Assembly (NCBI GenBank): GCA_023678885.1
Contig: CM042970.1
Location: forward strand, 5,868,355 to 5,932,354
From: Pogostemon cablin
Lineage: Eukaryota; Streptophyta; Magnoliopsida; Lamiales; Lamiaceae
Reading direction: 5' to 3'
Length of the DNA: 64,000 nucleotides
The stretch's first letter is position 1, and every line of letters begins with the position of its first letter. The notes under the pieces are model-generated. The model did not search any database and was not told the origin of the DNA. It was given only the letters and a program-made list of their open reading frames with translations. Shown here piece after piece: positions 11,671 through 25,396 of this stretch. Made by a program: the position numbers and the translations under genes.

Positions 11671-14115
11671 CTACAATTTACCTCCTTCAACCATCACCGG
11701 GTAGGGGTGAGTGGAGACTTGATGGGGGTATACCATTAAACTTATAAAATTATATATATATATATATATGGAATTAGATTCACACAACAAAAACCTTATA
11801 AGAATGGAATAGATCTTAAATTAGTAAAATAATATTCTGGTTTACTCAAATTAATTAAACAATTAATTAAATATAAAAATTCTAAAATAAGAATGTAATA
11901 AACTTATTTTTAAGGAAAAAAATGTTAATATTATATGAGTAATTTATAAAATCAACCAGCAATCAAGAGAAATTTTATAACAAGAGAAGACACTCTTAGC
12001 TTAAAAGGCAATTCTGTGTGCTATAATATTTTCAGCACGAATAATCTCGAAAAAAAAAAAAACTTCATTCATATCGTAATTACTTCGCGCATTTCTTTTG
12101 TAATCCCAAACAAATTAAGGGAGTATGAATTAGCAAAATCATCAAGAAGATTACCTCACCATTATCCACTGATTAATTTTAAATAATTCCCTAGACAAAT
12201 TGCTTCCCCTTTTAATTGAGGTTGACAATATATTTAATCATATATTATTTAGGTAAATTAAATAGAGTTTCAAAAAGTATGATCTTTTTTAAGGATAAGG
12301 AAGATATAATTATTTAACTGAACTAATTATATAATATGTTGCTCTTAATTAATTCATATACATAATGATGGATACTTGCATATGTTAATTAAAGTCATCT
12401 TCATAACTTAAACCATTAATGATAAGAAAAGTTGTATATTTACATCAAATTAATTAGATACTGATTTTGTGAGAATTATCATATATACATTCAATAATAA
12501 ATATAACAGGTAGAGATTATTAAAAGTTGTAAAATAATTAAATTGTAAATAATAGGAAACCATATCATAGAACAACTCTGTTCAAAATATTTTTCAAAGT
12601 TTTCATTCTAGCTACTGAATATATTACTAATACATTATAGATGAATGAATAATTTGATCCATTAAAGCAGTCATCTGCATGTAATAACGGTCAATGCATT
12701 AAGCTTTAGAAAAGTGGGACCCTTGTCTTGCCACTATAAGTTTCATTGGTGAACAAAAAGTTGCTAAATAAAGTAACACATGCCCCCTACATAACTAGTG
12801 GAATATAGACTCAATAATTTCAAACTTTATTAGGAAATTAATAACTTGTTACATGTATCCCATCATCATACTATAATTCATGGACTAACACAAATACTTT
12901 TCCCGTGTTTCAATTTTGAACAAATATCCATCAAATCCTTAGTGCTATATCTGATCATTAGTTCACTTAAAATAAAATAAAATAAAATAAAATAAAAAAT
13001 AAAAATTTAAGAATAGAATTAACCAAAAAAAATTACATTTATCATTAGGATTGGTATGTCAACTTAATTTATAATGCTATTATCAATGCAATAATATTCA
13101 TGGTTATTTATCAATAAAATTATTAATTATATAAATTGTAAATAGAATTATGAGCAAGGAAAATATTTACCAATATCGTTGGTAAGAATTTTATTAATCG
13201 CCAATTGAACAATAGTAAATTACTAAATAATTTTGTTGTTACTCCATTAATAATTTAATTTAAAACTACTGCATGCAACTAACAGATTAAATACTTTATA
13301 ATTTAGTATTTTTATCAAGTATAAAGAAGTTATTTAGAGAAATATTACATTAGGAAACGAAGATTAATGAGGAGTTCATGTCATCCATGATGTCATCAGA
13401 TGACATCTCGTCGGGCCGCCAGATCAGACAAGACCATTTTTTTAAGTTTGAGGTAGTATGGACCACCTACACACACATGCACTCACATCACTCTATAATC
13501 ATATACTATATTTTAATATTCAAGATTGAACCATATTAAAAAGATCAAACCACTTTCCAAATATATTATACTTTGGAAAACATTTTGCTCCTTTTAATTA
13601 CTCATATATATAGATATATTTTTACATTATGAATTTGAGTGATATTATAAAATAAATAATTTTTTTTTTATTTTAACTTTCACACTTTGCAATAGTAGCC
13701 TCATATTTTTATTTATACTTTTGTATGTCTCTCCAATACTTATTTGAACTAACTCCAACAAAATTATAATATGGGAGTATTTTAAGTTTACGTTTTTCCA
13801 ATTTCTTATTTTTTTTGTATTATTTCATGTATTATTATTTATTAATTATATAAATTACGTGATAAATGAAGAAATCTGACTCCTGATTCTAGGGTTTGCG
13901 ATTTCATACCAAGGTTAAACTAGTATATTTTCCTTATCACGTCTTAATCATCCTACGAGATGAGTAATAAGATAATACAATACATTGTTCACAGAGAAAA
14001 GAACTTTATAATAAAGAGCCTGTAGAATTGATGATCAATCTAAATATATATTTAGATTTGTTAATGATTATTGAAGTCGCACTCATCAAAATTACCTCGA
14101 GATATAACTTGCAAT
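11671..14115. other. AT-rich spacer, no gene recognised
   Basis: Contains an (AAAAT)n microsatellite at about 12966-13000 and weak CACTA-like motifs near 13165-13235. No coding region or RNA gene is supported. Confidence 0.5.
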
Positions 14116-14117
14116 TA

Positions 14118-14406
14118 ATTTCTCCCTCCATCCGGTGATGTATTTCAGTTATTTTTGTGCGTAGAATTTAAGAAAAAATAAAATTTTATCTATAAAATAA
14201 GAAATAGACAAAAAAAAATATATATATATAGTTAATTTAATGAAATATGTATGTAAAAAGTTGTTGTAATATGTAAAAAAATAAATATTATGTTGGGATG
14301 TGTTTAAAATGTATTTTTTACTACTTTAAATTAAAAATAAAGTATAAAATATTTTATGAGGACATATAAAAAATAAAATAAAATATTTCTCGGGACAGAG
14401 GGATTA
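14118..14406. mobile_element. Stowaway-like MITE, diverged
   Basis: Left end TTCTCCCTCCATCCGGTGATG and right end CTCGGGACAGAGGGATTA form a degraded inverted repeat. Confidence 0.5.
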
Positions 14407-15540
14407 CTTTTTTGAGTGAAATAATAAAGGCATGAAATTAATGTATTTGCAAGGAAGCTCAATTGGGTTTGCTAGGAAAGAAGACGAAGAAAATGGATGA
14501 AAATATATATGAGACTTTCCTTATAAAGTTATGGTGGCCATTAGAAATTTCGTTGCTAGTAATTAAAGCAAAACCATAACAATATTATCTAACAAATAAA
14601 GGGCTGTCCTAAAGCACCACTATTCCATTTTCTGACCTTTCTTTTACAATAAATAACTCATCAAGTATGGGATCCATAATTAAGCGATTAATTTAATTAA
14701 AAATTAATATACTGATTATGGGATTGAATCGAAAGTGACCATGTTATGAGCCTATCCTCTCATGTTTCATTATAAGCCCTAAAATTAAATTTTGGGTCCA
14801 AAAGAGTCCACTTGTATATAATCATAACCGTTAAAATTAAATTTTAATTTAATATATATCATTAAATTATTTTAAATTACTTCATTCTAAATAAAATAAT
14901 TATCCATTGTTATCCTATTTAAATTTATCAATCCAAGGTGTACACTATAATCACCTAAATTGTTATTGGGATTAATTATCCTATACTTATTTATCATTAT
15001 TATTTTTCTTTTTAAATATTTAATTACAATCTAGTTTCGATATTTATTTAGCCAATTTATAACAATCATCCTCTTCCATAGTGTAAAAAAAAGTTAATCG
15101 GTTGTATGATTATTTTAATTTGTAACATGAACTGATGATTGTATTGCTTCAGCACGTAAACGAGGAAGATTGAGAGAAATTTCAGTTAGCATATACTACT
15201 ATTTATAAATTAAAAAATAGGGGTCGAATGATTTTAACTCATTCTGCTCTGCTTCTTTCGCCTCGAAGATATACATTTACATATAATAAAATAAATGCGT
15301 CAATATTAATGAACGGAGTGTGTAATTATATACTAAAATACCTTGTTGTGTCTAATAAAATATTTATTTATGAATTATTTAAGAAATTATCATCTAAGAT
15401 GAAAATGACTTTTTTTTCTTCTTCAGTATCACTTATATATATATATATGTGTCTCACAAAATTATTTTGTTAGTGGATCTCAAAACCTAATTTGCATTGA
15501 TAAATTTGTTATGGGTGAGTGAATTCGATTCAAAATATGG
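14407..15540. other. AT-rich spacer, no gene recognised
   Basis: An 81-codon open frame at 15228-15473 lacks any recognisable feature and is not called. No other structure was seen. Confidence 0.5.
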
Positions 15541-15541
15541 A

Positions 15542-15651
<110 letters not shown>

Positions 15652-16660
15652 AAATAAAAAATATTACTTATCTTAATAAAAATATAAAAAATTATTAACA
15701 TATTAAAATTTGAAGAGTAATATTTTTTATTTAGAAGATTAATTAATATATCTCTTTAAAGAGTAATTTTTAATGTTTTAAAGAATTAGTTGATAAATTA
15801 AGATGAAAGAATTTGAAGAATTTTATTTTTTATTTAGAAGAATAACTTTTATTTCATCTCATTTACTAAAAAATGTAATCAGTAAATTATGTTGTCCGTG
15901 TGAAACTGGTTCACATTTATAGAAGGGTGACATCTACTTTCATTGGAAAAAAAAAAAGAAAAAAACTACTTACCTTGATTATAAAATACTCATTAATTTC
16001 TCACGATTACTAAATTACTAAATTACTTATTAAGAAAACACTTTATATTTTATTAATTTTTTTTAAATAACCCTGATTAATCCATATCCATGTCACTATG
16101 CATTGTGCAGAAAAGAAAAAAAGAAGAGCAGCCAGAGTGGGGTTGTCAAACACCCTCTTTATTCTTTATTCACAGTAATTAATTGGCCCTGCCATCACCC
16201 ATGCTAGGCTTCACTTTGAAATTATATTATATACAAAATGACTATTCTTTTAGTATTAAGGCGAATGATATGTTAATATTATATATGTATATATATTGGG
16301 GAATTAATTAAATTAATTGAATTTAATTGATTTATATTAAATGGGAGTAATTAGTGAGTGTAATTTAACTCACTCAGATTACACGGAGTCTAATGAGGCA
16401 TCACGAGGAATAATACAAAATAAATATCTTACATTGAGTATGGAAGAAAAATTTTTAAAAATCGGGTTACACTTGGGTTCAATCCCAATGAAATTGTACA
16501 ACCCGTGAAGACTGAACTGATCTCTTTACAAGCAACATCGTTGAACTTATACTTGGGACAAAACTCGTTCATAATTGCTGATTAGAGAAATTCACACCCA
16601 TCAGCAATTAATCTATCGCGATCAAGATCATCGCACCATTATGGTTGAGTGGAATTGTGT
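15652..16660. other. AT-rich spacer, no gene recognised
   Basis: No gene, terminal repeat or RNA gene was recognised between the microsatellite and the possible TATA box near 16664. Confidence 0.5.
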
Positions 16661-16710
16661 GCTTATATATATAAAATCATTCAGCATGCATTCCAACTCA
16701 CCACCAACAA

Positions 16711-16899
16711 ATGAGCATCTGCATATACAAAGGCGACAAAGCATTTGCTTCTTATGGAAAGAGTTTTACTCCTTTCGACTTTCTGCACATCCCTAACACG
16801 TTCCTTTGCTTCTATTCCTTTTATGTTGTAATCTCAATCTGTGTTCTACTCCTTATATTTTTACTAGTTATAGTACTTCCCCTCCCATCAATTTTATAA
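16711..16899 (+). CDS. Possible small membrane peptide (62 aa), unproven
   Basis: I do not recognise this protein. The 62-codon frame starts MSICIYKGDKAFASYGKSF and ends with about 30 hydrophobic residues (NTFLCFYSFYVVISICVLLL and following), predicting one membrane span close to the C-terminus. A good TATA-like run, TATATATATAAAA at 16664-16676, lies about 35 bp before the ATG. That is too close for a normal 5' leader unless the leader is very short. Another frame (16575-16796) overlaps it and is equally unsupported. It may be a chance frame in AT-rich DNA. Confidence 0.2.
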   Translation: MSICIYKGDKAFASYGKSFTPFDFLHIPNTFLCFYSFYVVISICVLLLIFLLVIVLPLPSIL

Positions 16900-17099
16900 T
16901 ATGGTTGATTGGTGTATATATAAATCAACAACAATATATATATTCAACATTTATTTTAAGCAAAAAATACTACTATATATAATCAAATTCATCGACTCTT
17001 CATTGCTATAAAACGATCCTTATACATCATTGTAATGTAGGAACACATAAATGGTTCTTCTTTGATTTTATTGCTCGTTAATAAAATTAAATAAAATAA

Positions 17100-17100
<1 letters not shown>

Positions 17101-17147
<47 letters not shown>

Positions 17148-17148
17148 C
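17101..17148. repeat. (TAA)n microsatellite
   Basis: About 15 ATA/TAA units. The poly-tyrosine frame on the minus strand is an artefact. Confidence 0.95.
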
Positions 17149-17389
17149 TATATATTTAGGTAGTTTATATATTATTTCAATAATATGATATGACATAAGT
17201 GGAACGCACACATGGTGCAATTGTAAAGTTAAAGAAATATGAAATGGAATACACGTGTGAAATTTTGAAGAATTGCCTTTTAGGTTCCTCCATTTCAATA
17301 AACACTTTGGCTTTATTTGTTTCAGGTCTATATACCGTTTGAAATTATGGAGATAATCAGAGTATCCCGCGTTAAGGTTTACGTTTTTC

Positions 17390-17616
17390 ATTAGTTTGTT
17401 TCAAATTAATGTTTATATTTCCTTTTTTTGTCAAGTTAAACCCACACAACAATTAATTATTTTATATAGAATCCAAACACAACACTAATATAACTACCAA
17501 CTTCATATTAAATATTAGTATTTCTCTCACTTCACTTCACTACACATTAAAATATTATATTTCTTAATCTACCTGCAAAAAACAAATGTAAACATTAACG
17601 CGGGACTGAGAGAGTA
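17390..17616. mobile_element. Stowaway-like MITE
   Basis: The left arm TTTCAAATTAATGTTTATATTT pairs with the right arm TGTAAACATTAACGCGGGACT. The right end GAGAGAGTATTTG is a degenerate terminus. Confidence 0.55.
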
Positions 17617-17685
17617 TTTGTTTTGAGAATCTTACGCGTGCATCCGAGTGCATGAATTTAGGTTTATGTGTCAAATCTAGTTTTG

Positions 17686-17956
17686 TACTACTTCCTTCGC
17701 CCCATAAACAAATTCACACTTTCTATTTTTGTCCGTCTTATAAACAAGTTCACACCCCCCAAATAAGGAAATACACACAAATCAATAACCCCACAATACA
17801 CTTTAATTTCAAAATTGCCACCCCTTTAAAACTCACATAACTTACTTTATAATTTATTTATTATCTAAAAATATCAAACTACCCCAAAAAACAACTTTTT
17901 CTTAAACTCCGTATCTACAGTAACTGTGAACTTCTTTATGGGACGGAGGGAGTACT
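17686..17956. mobile_element. Stowaway-like MITE
   Basis: Ends are TACTACTTCCTTCGCCCCAT and ATGGGACGGAGGGAGTACTA. AAACAAATTCACACT pairs with GTGAACTTCTTT. Confidence 0.7.
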
Positions 17957-18489
17957 ATTTAGTATTGAGTAATAACCTTTAAAATAAAAAGTCATACTCT
18001 TGATATTTTGAGAAAAAAAATAATTTACTTTTGCAAACATTTATATTTTTTATATTTCAGTCATCTTTTTAATAAAAAAAATTATACATTTATTAATTAA
18101 AGTGTATATTTTTTAAAATATTATACTCTTGTACACGATCTCAGATGTAAAAGAGACTAACTCTTTGTTTTGAGTTTTGATGTGGTAAATATTAACTTTA
18201 TATATACTACGTAATAGGTGTACGGTGATCTATGTAAGATAATTAATAAAATTTAGTGTAAATTATATAAGGGTGACTTTTTAAATTTATGAATTTTAAA
18301 ACCAAACCCAAAACCTAATTTTATGTTAATGAAATAGATATAAATTAGGATCAAATTTCCACTGGGTCCTAGCTCCAACAACATAAGCAGCATATATATG
18401 TGAACCAATCAAAATCTTAATAATATTCTAATTAAACCCCTAAAAAGATGCACAGTAAAAGAATACATATACTCGATTCTAAGTAGTCC

Positions 18490-18497
18490 TATATAAA
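18490..18497 (+). promoter_or_regulatory. TATA box of the amino acid transporter gene
   Basis: TATATAAA lies about 92 bp upstream of the ATG at 18589, leaving a leader of about 60 bp. No other TATA-like site fits better. Confidence 0.55.
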
Positions 18498-18588
18498 CCT
18501 CATGATCATCATATACATGTATGAGTTCACCTTGAAGAGAAAGAGAGTATTGTGTGTGTAATAATATTAAGAATAATTAATTCCAAGA

Positions 18589-20736
18589 ATGAGCTCGATT
18601 GAAAAAGGTTCAGCAACTCCATCATCACCATATGATCCAGATTCCATCCCAAAGACCCCCAAAAGCCCGTTTACAAAGATGACCACCCCCCTACCCAGCC
18701 CCATCAAGAAGGCCATATCCACCATGCAAACCTACCTGGAAGAAGTAGGCCATCTCACCAAGCTTGATCCCCAGGATTCATGGCTTCCCATCACCGAGTC
18801 ACGCAACGGAAACGCTTACTACGCCGCATTCCATACACTCAGCTCTGGAATCGGATTCCAGGCCCTTCTTCTCCCTCTTGCCTTCACTAAACTTGGCTGG
18901 TAAATAATTTCCTGCCTTTATATGTTTAACTAACTGCTCATCTTTCAAGGATCATAAGGCCTGTAACTTTACTTTTCAGGATTTGGGGAATCATAAGCTT
19001 GTCCATGGCTTTTGTATGGCAATTGTACACCTTATGGTTGCTCATTCAACTCCATGAAGCTGTTCCCGGAACGCGTTACAGCCGCTACCTCAGGCTGTCA
19101 ATTGCTGCTTTTGGTAAGTATCTGATACGTGTAATTTACAAAGGAGGTGTGAAAATTGTGGTGGGATGGAGGGAGTAGTATATACTGATGTTTAATTTTT
19201 GTATGTTTGTAGGGGAAAAGGTGGGAAAGATACTGGCCTTGTTTCCAACTTTGTACCTAGCAGGTGGAACATGTGTTAGTCTAATAATGATAGGAGGAAG
19301 CACGTTGAAAATATTCTTGCACACGGTGTGTGGCACAACTTGCAGTACCAATACACTCTCAACTGTGGAGTGGTACCTTGTCTTTGTTTGCTCAGCTGTC
19401 ATCCTGTCCCAGCTGCCGAACCTCAATTCCATAGCTGGAGTTTCTCTGGTCGGAGCAATCACCGCCATCACATACTGTACCCTAACATGGGTCCTCTCTA
19501 TCTCCAAAACTAGGCCATCAGGTGTATCCTATGAACCCGTGTGGACGGAATCTGAGATAGGAAATGTTTCAAGTGTTTTGAACGCTCTTGGGATCATTGC
19601 ATTTGCTTTCAGAGGACACAATCTTGTTTTAGAGATTCAGGTAAGAATTTACCTAATTTATTGATCGAATTTGAAATATGTTATTCCATATTTAAAGATG
19701 TATTTTTATTTGCAGGGGACCATGCCTTCCTCTGCAAAGAACCCATCAAGTGTGCCAATGTGGAAAGGAGTAAAGTTCTCATATACAATTATAGCTTGCT
19801 GTTTGTTCCCAATGGCTATAGGGGGTTATTGGGCCTATGGGAATTTGGTGAGTTATAGACTTGTTTCAACTACCATTTTAAATAGAACCAAGAGAGTACA
19901 TATATGGCTCAATTTGCAAGAATTAGATATAAAAACATGATATAGCCCTAAAAAAAACATTAAAAGCATTAGAGTACATTACTAAAATCACAACTGAGTT
20001 CAAGTACACTCGAGTGTATGCAAGACTTTGCTCATACCGAAAGGCATAGACTTATAAACTGTCATATATACCGAGTATACGCGTTAGGATTAGCCCCAAC
20101 TTATGCCATCTAAAAACAAGAATGTAAGTACACATTTCAACTACAGTGTGTGATTTGGTGCGATTCACAATCCGTTTAGACAATATGATGTAACTGGTGA
20201 AACTAGTTCAGCAGTCAGAAAAACTAATCGCAGTTGAATTCTTCCAGATACCCACAAACGAAGGGATGCTAAGCGCACTGGACAAGTACCACAGAAATGA
20301 CACATCAAAGGTGGTTTTAGGGTTCACAAGCCTGCTAGTTGTGATCAACAGCCTTACCTCGTTCCAGATATACGCCATGCCAGTCTTTGACAATCTGGAG
20401 TTTAGATACACAAGCAACAAAAACGGGCCATGCCCGTGGTGGCTGAGAATAGGGATACGAGTATTTTTTGGCTGCCTTGCTTTCCTAATCTCTGTTGCAC
20501 TCCCGTTCTTGAAAAGTCTGGCCGGGTTGATTGGAGGTGTTGCTTTGCCGGTGACTCTGGCATACCCCTGCTTGATGTGGATTCCGATTAAGAAACCACA
20601 CAAGTATGGTTGGATGTGGTGGCTGAATTGGTCACTTGGATTGCTTGGAATGGTGTTGAGCGTTCTCTTGGTCTTCGGAGCTATATGGACTATAGGAACA
20701 CAAGGAATCGCGATCCACTTCTTTAAGCCAGAATAA
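18589..20736 (+). CDS. LHT7/LHT8-like amino acid transporter (AAAP family)
   Basis: Multi-pass membrane protein expected to import amino acids by proton symport; substrate and membrane cannot be read from sequence. Five exons join in frame with GT-AG introns: 18589-18899, 18980-19113, 19213-19640, 19716-19847, 20248-20736, giving 497 residues. LHT-like 8 family landmarks occur in order: YLEEVGHLTKLDPQDSWLPI before the first span, AYYAAFHTLSSGIGFQALLL, LYTLWLLIQLHEAVPGTRYS, VEWYLVF, LSQLPNLNSIAGVSL, NALGIIAFAFRGHNLVLEIQ, GYWAYGNL, and a C-terminus ending HFFKPE. The N-terminus is rich in Ser, Pro and Thr and is somewhat shorter than in Arabidopsis LHT8. Intron 4 is 400 bp. No break is seen, so the gene is probably functional. 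Its 3' end faces the minus-strand gene that ends at 21138. Confidence 0.93.
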
Positions 20737-21137
20737 GCAAAGCAGTATTCCTGCAAAAAAAAAAAACATTTGCATCTATGTACCAATAGAATGAATTGTA
20801 GAGGTGAATATTGATTCATATATCATAAAGATTGGTTCCTGAAATATTGCATTGAGTAATAGAAAGAATTCACTATCACTGGTAAAATAAAAAGGGCAGA
20901 TCAGAAAAATTACAGGTACAGAACATCCCTGGCCAGACTAATTCAACAATTAGTGGATAAATAATCAAAATCGTTTACCCTTGATCATTTTCTCAAGGTG
21001 TATACAACATACATTTTCTTATCAACATCATTTATGTGCAATCCCATTTGCCACAAATCTATGTAAAGAAATGGCCCAAATCAAAGGACAAGAAATATAA
21101 ACCGATTTGTCGTGAAAAACTTTCCAGTTGATTACAT
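20737..21137. other. Convergent intergenic region
   Basis: The 3' sides of the transporter and the small membrane protein gene meet here. It has an A-run at about 20755-20766 and no other feature, and it must hold both 3' UTRs. Confidence 0.6.
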
Positions 21138-23193
21138 CTACATCGACAATGGGAGAAGCATCCTTCGTTGCTTCTTTCGAGCCAGTCTCACTCGCTTTAC
21201 GATTTTCATACTTAAAAGCAATACCAGCGTAATACATAACAAAAGAATAGCAAGCCTTAAATGCCTAAAGTATAATGATACAGCTGAGAAAACGAATAAT
21301 GCTAAAATGACAAGCTCCCATACGACAAAGATTGCAACGTCAACCCTGCAACCATCAAGAAGAAAAATGTCACAAAAGAGAAGCCATACTGGAATATCTT
21401 CATATTATGCATATTAATGTTATAAGACGGAAAGTGATAAAAGAAAACCATAGATTTTAGCTGATAAAATTTTCTTGATCACTGACAAAAAGACTCATCA
21501 TGATAACAAGAAATACCAAACAACCAGAATTCCAGCACAAGAATGTTTGATGAGGCTTACTGGGGAAACAGAAATATGTACTAAATACAATTTATCTCAC
21601 TTGAAGTGTGTTTAGGCAGTGGTTACTGATCTCAAAGATATGCTTGTTCCAAATTATTATACTTTGAATTTTCTTAATGTTAAAGGTATGATATTTATGA
21701 AGCCTAAATGCATTGCAAGAGAGAAAAGCAAGATACGTTCTAGTCTAAGGAAACATTTGTCTGAAATTCTTTATTTCCACAACCACTTTATTTTGGGAAT
21801 TTAAAATTGAATTTATTGCTGCAAATGGGCCACAATTACCATGCAATCAAGAAAATTTCATGTCAAAGTTGCAGTGAGGTTTGGTTGGATAAAAGCGTGT
21901 CTGAATTTTTGCTTCGAATTTCATGTAAATGTGACAATTCTGTATGAAGTCCAATTATACAGTCTCTCGGTTTCCACAGTTACATGCATTAATATTTTCA
22001 GTTCGGGTGAAGAGCATTACAGAGCCGTATTGAAGGAAATAATGAATCGCAAAAATTAAAGGCTGACAGTCTCGGAGACAATTCCTGTGAGCTGTGACAT
22101 TGCATTTTGGGTTTCGCCCTTTCTGGTTTAATTGAGAATCACATTCTCTACTATAATGGAGTTATTCTGCTTGCTCATGAATGCAGATTTGTTATGATTC
22201 AGTAACTTTTAATTTCTCAGGACTTTATTGTTCTTCATTTATTTACTATCTTTTTCCTAAACATACGTATAAAATGTTCTAATTCCATCCTAATATATTA
22301 ACTGTTAAGTCATAAATGAACCTGTAACACTTGATGCATATTTCTAATAGTTCTAATGATAGCCTGGTCAGGGGTTTAGTTTAAAGTTTCACATCACAAT
22401 TTTCACTTGAAAAAATGTAGAAGACATAAATAATGCCCAAAATATTGACTTCAGCTCAGGAACTGTACAGTATAGCTTAAAATTGATCGTCAGTCATGAC
22501 ATCTTGACACAGGTTATGAAAGAACATCTTACTATGGGTATTGATTAATGCATATTCAGTAACATCCTTATTTATCGATCCGCAAGGACTTGTAAAGACA
22601 ACGACACCTTTCATCCTCAGACATGTAGTGAAGCACTCAGCACTCTAGAGAAATAATATAGTACTAGCATTTTATGCCCCTATTTACACAAACAATCAAG
22701 GAGTATCTTACATGGAATGCTAATTGATTCAATCAATTAAAGTCAACAAAAGCCCCAAAATTACCATGACAAATCCAATAGCCAAAAATCCTCTACTAAT
22801 CAGAATTCTCCTAATCTAAATATATCTAACCTAAATTCCGCTTCTTATGTAATAGTAAATCACAAATTCTAAACTGTCAACGATCGTCATATGCATAACT
22901 TCAAGACTATCTAATTTTGGGTAGATCATCTCAAAAATTCCCAAACAAATAAGTGAAAATTAAATATCCTTCAGAGAGCTAAACAATTAAATCAATTCTG
23001 AGAAACAGTAAATTACATAGAGAAATGATCGTACTTTTAATAAAAAGGGGAAATTAGGATTAAACCAAAAACACGAATACCTAGAAGTTGCGAGATTGGA
23101 GGTGGAGGAGAACAAAGAAACGGTAGACCAGTCATGCTTGGATCGAATCTGATAATCCCTCAATTGCTCCGCCAACTTGGAGCGCGTTATCAT
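21138..23193 (-). CDS. Small two-pass membrane protein, 106 aa, two exons
   Basis: Exon 1 is 23193-23081 and exon 2 is 21345-21138 on the minus strand. A GT-AG intron of about 1.7 kb (donor GTATTCGTG, acceptor GGTTGCAG) splits an arginine codon. Joined length is 321 bases in frame. The N-terminal 38 residues are hydrophilic and begin MITRSKLAEQLRDYQIRSKH. Two hydrophobic spans follow at about residues 40-61 and 67-84, then a basic tail (KRVRLARKKQRR). This resembles a short uncharacterised plant transmembrane family that begins the same way, recalled from general knowledge and not checked. Topology suggests a hairpin with both ends on the same side. Function is unknown. The gene is easy to miss because exon 2 has no start codon of its own. 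Confidence 0.75.
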
Positions 23194-23880
23194 TTCGGCC
23201 GTCGTCCCCTTTCTCCGCCTCTAAACTATACCGGAATCACGCAATCATTTGCAGCGAAATCCCGTTCTCTCCCCCTTTACCTTGTCCTATGGCAGAGGTT
23301 GTAGGCGGAGAAGAAGGCTAAGACAATTTTGAATTGGCATCGGCAATGATGGCGTTTTGTTCTTTTATTTAAGAAACTACGTTTTTCTTGGCCACGTAGT
23401 TCCATTACTCGGTCGACGCCCTTTTTTTTTTTTCTTTTTTTTTCCATTAATTAGAAAATATTCATTTCTATTTTAATTTTTTTTAACGGTTAAAATGTAC
23501 ATAAATTATTGTTTCTAATTTACGTGGAATTTTAAAATATTTTTCAAAAATTAAATTTATAAAAAATCAAATGAATAATAATCCCTTAATCCCAATAAGT
23601 TTTCACCTTTCACTTATAAAATTACAAAAGAATTTGAAAAGTTTGTTGGGATGGAAATATATAATTTATACTTGCTCCCTTCAATAAAATTCTTGCATTT
23701 GTAAGTAGATTAAAGACTATTATTATTTATATATAGTAATAGTTATATTACTGATATATGGGATTATTGTGGGACTCTTTTAAAAAAATAAAAAATATAA
23801 ACTTTTAGTGGATGCTTAAAATAATAAAATAAAAATATTACAAGCAAAAAGGAATATTTGATTTGAATTTTTCATAAATA

Positions 23881-24098
23881 CGCTCCCTCCGTCCCGATCA
23901 AACTGCATCATTTGCTTTTTGCACGTAAATTAAGAAGTATTATTATTTTATGTAAAGTGAGTAGGTGTATTAGAGATTTTTGATAGGTAGTTGTGAGTCA
24001 TTGGTGGGTCCTTTTTACTAAAAAGAAAAAATGGTGCAATTTGGACGGGATGTCCAATCTAGTAAAATGGTGCTATTTGGGTGGGATGGAGGGAGTAT
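23881..24098. mobile_element. Stowaway-like MITE
   Basis: Ends are CGCTCCCTCCGTCCCGATCA and GGGTGGGATGGAGGGAGTATG. AACTGCATCATTTGC pairs with the ATGGTGC(A/T)ATTT repeats on the right. Confidence 0.8.
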
Positions 24099-25388
24099 GT
24101 TTTAACTTTTATGTTAAATATTTAAGATATGTGTATATTAAAATATTAATTAATATGAAAGGAGGAGGGAAAGAGAAAAAAAATTGTATTAATCAAGAAA
24201 AAATAATAAATATAAAGTGGATGGTTTGAGATTATTAAGACTAGTAATTGTTTGTGGAAATGATTTTTAAAATGTCATTTAGAAAACTTCAATTAAAACA
24301 TGTACAGATGTACAGGATTTTAAATCTAAAATCATTTAAAAATATAAAACAAACATACCCTGAATGAGTTGAAACATTATCGTGAACAAGAGCAATCGCA
24401 TCCAGGCTTATGTTTAGCTATCCCGAGTTTTATGCTCAGTTATGCCTTGTTTTGATCATTTATCCTCGGGTTTCTTTATCATAAATCTGGCTGCTCTGGT
24501 AATACGTCTGGTTGTATGCTAATCTTTTAGCTCTCTTTGGGCTTTCCTTTGTTTGGGCTATAGTGTGTTTTAGACTTGGGCCTTGGTGTATTTAGGACAT
24601 GGTTTCCAACTCATATTACAAAATAAAAAGAAGATTGAGTAAGACTATGAGTTGTCTTTTTATTATTCAAATAATAAAAAGCATTTAAATTCTCTCGATA
24701 ACATTCCAGATGTTAAATGTATTCAATACGTATGTACCATTTTTAGATTACAATCAATTAAATTTATGTCACATTTATATCGTAGTTGATAAAGCATTCG
24801 GTGTAATTATATGTGTAGAATCTAAATTAGTGAAAGTGAGAGTGAATGATTTGGGCCTAAAATTTTCAATTTAAATTACAAATTTTAGCCCAAAACCCAT
24901 TTGAGCAAAGAAAAAACCTATTCAATTACATTTGCATTGAAGGAAAAAAAAAACACTTTGTTCATCTCCTTGCATGCAAAATATTACACCAATCATGAAG
25001 AACATCAAATTTAACGAGCTATTTGGTTGTAGATAATGTGATTCAAAATTGACTTCAAATTTATGTGAATATTGGCATAATGATTCTCATTCCAATAAAA
25101 ATTAAAAATTTTTAATTATTATTATTGATTCAATAACTACTTCTTACTTTTTAGTTATTTTCTTATTATAATTAACTTTCTCAATAATATTTATTGTCAT
25201 TTTCATTCTACAATTTATAAAAAGCGACCCCTAATTTTTTGCCCCTTTTTATAGTGCTAAAAGGGAATTTCTTATGATCATCATTCGACTACATTTTTTT
25301 AATGGAGTGATACTTTTTTTTAATTTCTCGTAATGATTTTAATTAACAACATCATTTTATTTGGGGTTCTATTTTCGTACTTTTACGT
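24099..25388. other. Spacer, no gene recognised
   Basis: 24370-24640 is less AT-rich and contains repeated GGGCTTTCC/TTGGGCT-like words, possibly a transposon remnant. Nothing can be assigned. Confidence 0.45.
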
Positions 25389-25396
25389 TAAATAAT

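Noticed and set aside
20208..20819. A 203-codon minus-strand frame
   Set aside because: Antisense to the last exon of the amino acid transporter, whose frame matches the family.
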